From positions 1-9,938 of the forward strand of contig JAGPGI010000071.1 of assembly GCA_018056045.1 (NCBI GenBank): a DNA stretch of 9,938 nt, written 5' to 3'. This document shows, piece by piece, positions 9,136 to 9,938 of the stretch. The translations under genes and the position numbers were made by a program. The stretch comes from Paracoccus sp. (in: a-proteobacteria). GTDB lineage: Bacteria; Pseudomonadota; Alphaproteobacteria; Rhodobacterales; Rhodobacteraceae. The notes under the pieces are model-generated. The model had not been told where the DNA came from. It ran no database searches and saw only the letters and a list, made by a program, of their open reading frames with translations. Numbering within the stretch: position 1 is the first letter of the stretch; each line of letters opens with the position of its first letter.

Positions 9136-9938
9136 CTATCGCGACCTGGTCAGTGCCGCGACGCCGGCCAGGATGATCAGGCCCGCCCCGGCAAGTGTCC
9201 AGATATCCGGCCGCTCGCCAAAGACGGCGATGCCGGCGATCATCGCAAAGACCAGCCGGGTATAGCGGAAGGGCGTGACCGCCCCGACCTCGCCCGTGCG
9301 CATGGCGATGGTCAGCGCGGTATAGGCGACGACCCCGCTCAGCGATCCGGCGATCACGCTGGCCGCCGCTGCCTGGCCCGGCCAGACCGGCGCAGGCCCG
9401 AAGGGCAGCGCGATCAGCCCCGAGACGATCAGCATCAGGAAACCCAGCACGCCCAGTTGCCGATGCGACATGGACATGGGCGCCGCGCGCGTCGCAAGGT
9501 CGCGGCCGGCAAAGCCCAGCGTCGCGATCACCGCGAAGATCGACAGCATGCCGAAGCCCTCGGCCCCCGGGCGCAGGATCAGCAGCACGCCGACAAAGCC
9601 CACCGCCACCGCGATCCAGCGGGCAGCGCCCACGCGCTCATGAAACACCAGCGCGGCGCCCGCGATCACCACCAGCGGCGTCGCCTGAAGGATCGCCGAG
9701 GCGGTCGAGAGCGGCGTCAGCGCGATGGCGAGCATGAAAAACAGCCGCCCCACGATCTCGAAGGCAGAGCGGGTCAGCATCACCTTCGACAGCATCGCGA
9801 CCGAGAAAGGCTGCTCGCCCGCCAGGATCGCCATGACGGAAAAGGCCAGAACGCCGATGATCCCGAACGAGATCAGCACCTCGCCCACGGGCAGGGTCTG
9901 CGCGGCTGCCTTGAGAAAGCTGTCCTCGACCGTGAAGC
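9136..9938 (-). CDS. EamA/DMT-family permease (5' end beyond the right edge)
   Basis: This is an inner-membrane transporter of the drug/metabolite superfamily; the substrate cannot be told from sequence. The minus-strand frame ends in TAG at 9136-9138 and stays open to the right edge. The segment before the GTG at 9888 reads EDSFLKAAAQTLPVGEVL, a normal family N-terminal region, so the true start lies beyond 9938, probably some 20 residues away. The 266 visible residues hold two EamA repeats. The first ends near VGFVGVLLILRP. The second ends in RYTRLVFAMIAGIAVFGERPD followed by a final hydrophobic helix and the basic tail TRSR. It is only distantly related to the RarD-like gene in this window and is not a tandem copy of it. 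Confidence 0.9.
   Translation of the reverse strand, partial: FTVEDSFLKAAAQTLPVGEVLISFGIIGVLAFSVMAILAGEQPFSVAMLSKVMLTRSAFEIVGRLFFMLAIALTPLSTASAILQATPLVVIAGAALVFHERVGAARWIAVAVGFVGVLLILRPGAEGFGMLSIFAVIATLGFAGRDLATRAAPMSMSHRQLGVLGFLMLIVSGLIALPFGPAPVWPGQAAAASVIAGSLSGVVAYTALTIAMRTGEVGAVTPFRYTRLVFAMIAGIAVFGERPDIWTLAGAGLIILAGVAALTRSR

Noticed and set aside
8899..9265. Overlapping plus-strand open frames of 60-71 codons after the DUF1127 gene
   Set aside because: They run through the terminator or into the antisense of the DMT gene, lack ribosome binding sites and show no family pattern.

Overview
The window reads as a high-GC alphaproteobacterial chromosome, most likely a Paracoccus-like member of the Rhodobacterales. 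This taxon call is inference from GC-rich third codon positions, the protein sequences and the DUF1127 protein; no rRNA or other marker is present.

Positions 1-5542 hold a three-gene pyruvate dehydrogenase operon on the + strand: a homodimeric-type E1 (aceE, its first ~50 codons cut off by the left edge), E2 (aceF, one lipoyl domain) and an E3 dihydrolipoyl dehydrogenase that carries its own N-terminal lipoyl domain. The three genes are 25 and 15 nt apart. This matches the betaproteobacterial pdhA-pdhB-pdhL layout rather than the heterotetrameric PdhA/PdhB-PdhC layout common in alphaproteobacteria. After 98 nt, a quinone-dependent D-lactate dehydrogenase (dld, 5641-7341) follows on the same strand. 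Together the genes describe a short route: D-lactate is oxidised at the membrane to pyruvate, and the complex turns pyruvate into acetyl-CoA and NADH.

Positions 7342-7760 are a spacer with no convincing gene. It contains two interleaved inverted repeats at the dld stop codon and a few short open frames of unknown meaning.

Positions 7761-9938 hold two minus-strand transporters of the drug/metabolite transporter (DMT) superfamily, flanking a small plus-strand DUF1127 gene (8721-8915) that ends in a clear intrinsic terminator. The first transporter is RarD-like and has a start-codon problem: conserved first-helix sequence lies upstream of the only standard in-frame start, behind an in-frame TAG. 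The second is an EamA-family permease whose N-terminus runs off the right edge.

Most of the window is ordinary core metabolism plus transporters. I see no mobile element, CRISPR array, defence system or tRNA/rRNA. The points most worth checking are the rarD 5' end, the PDH-dld linkage, the lipoyl-domain duplication, and the possible pseudoknot or hairpin at the dld 3' end.
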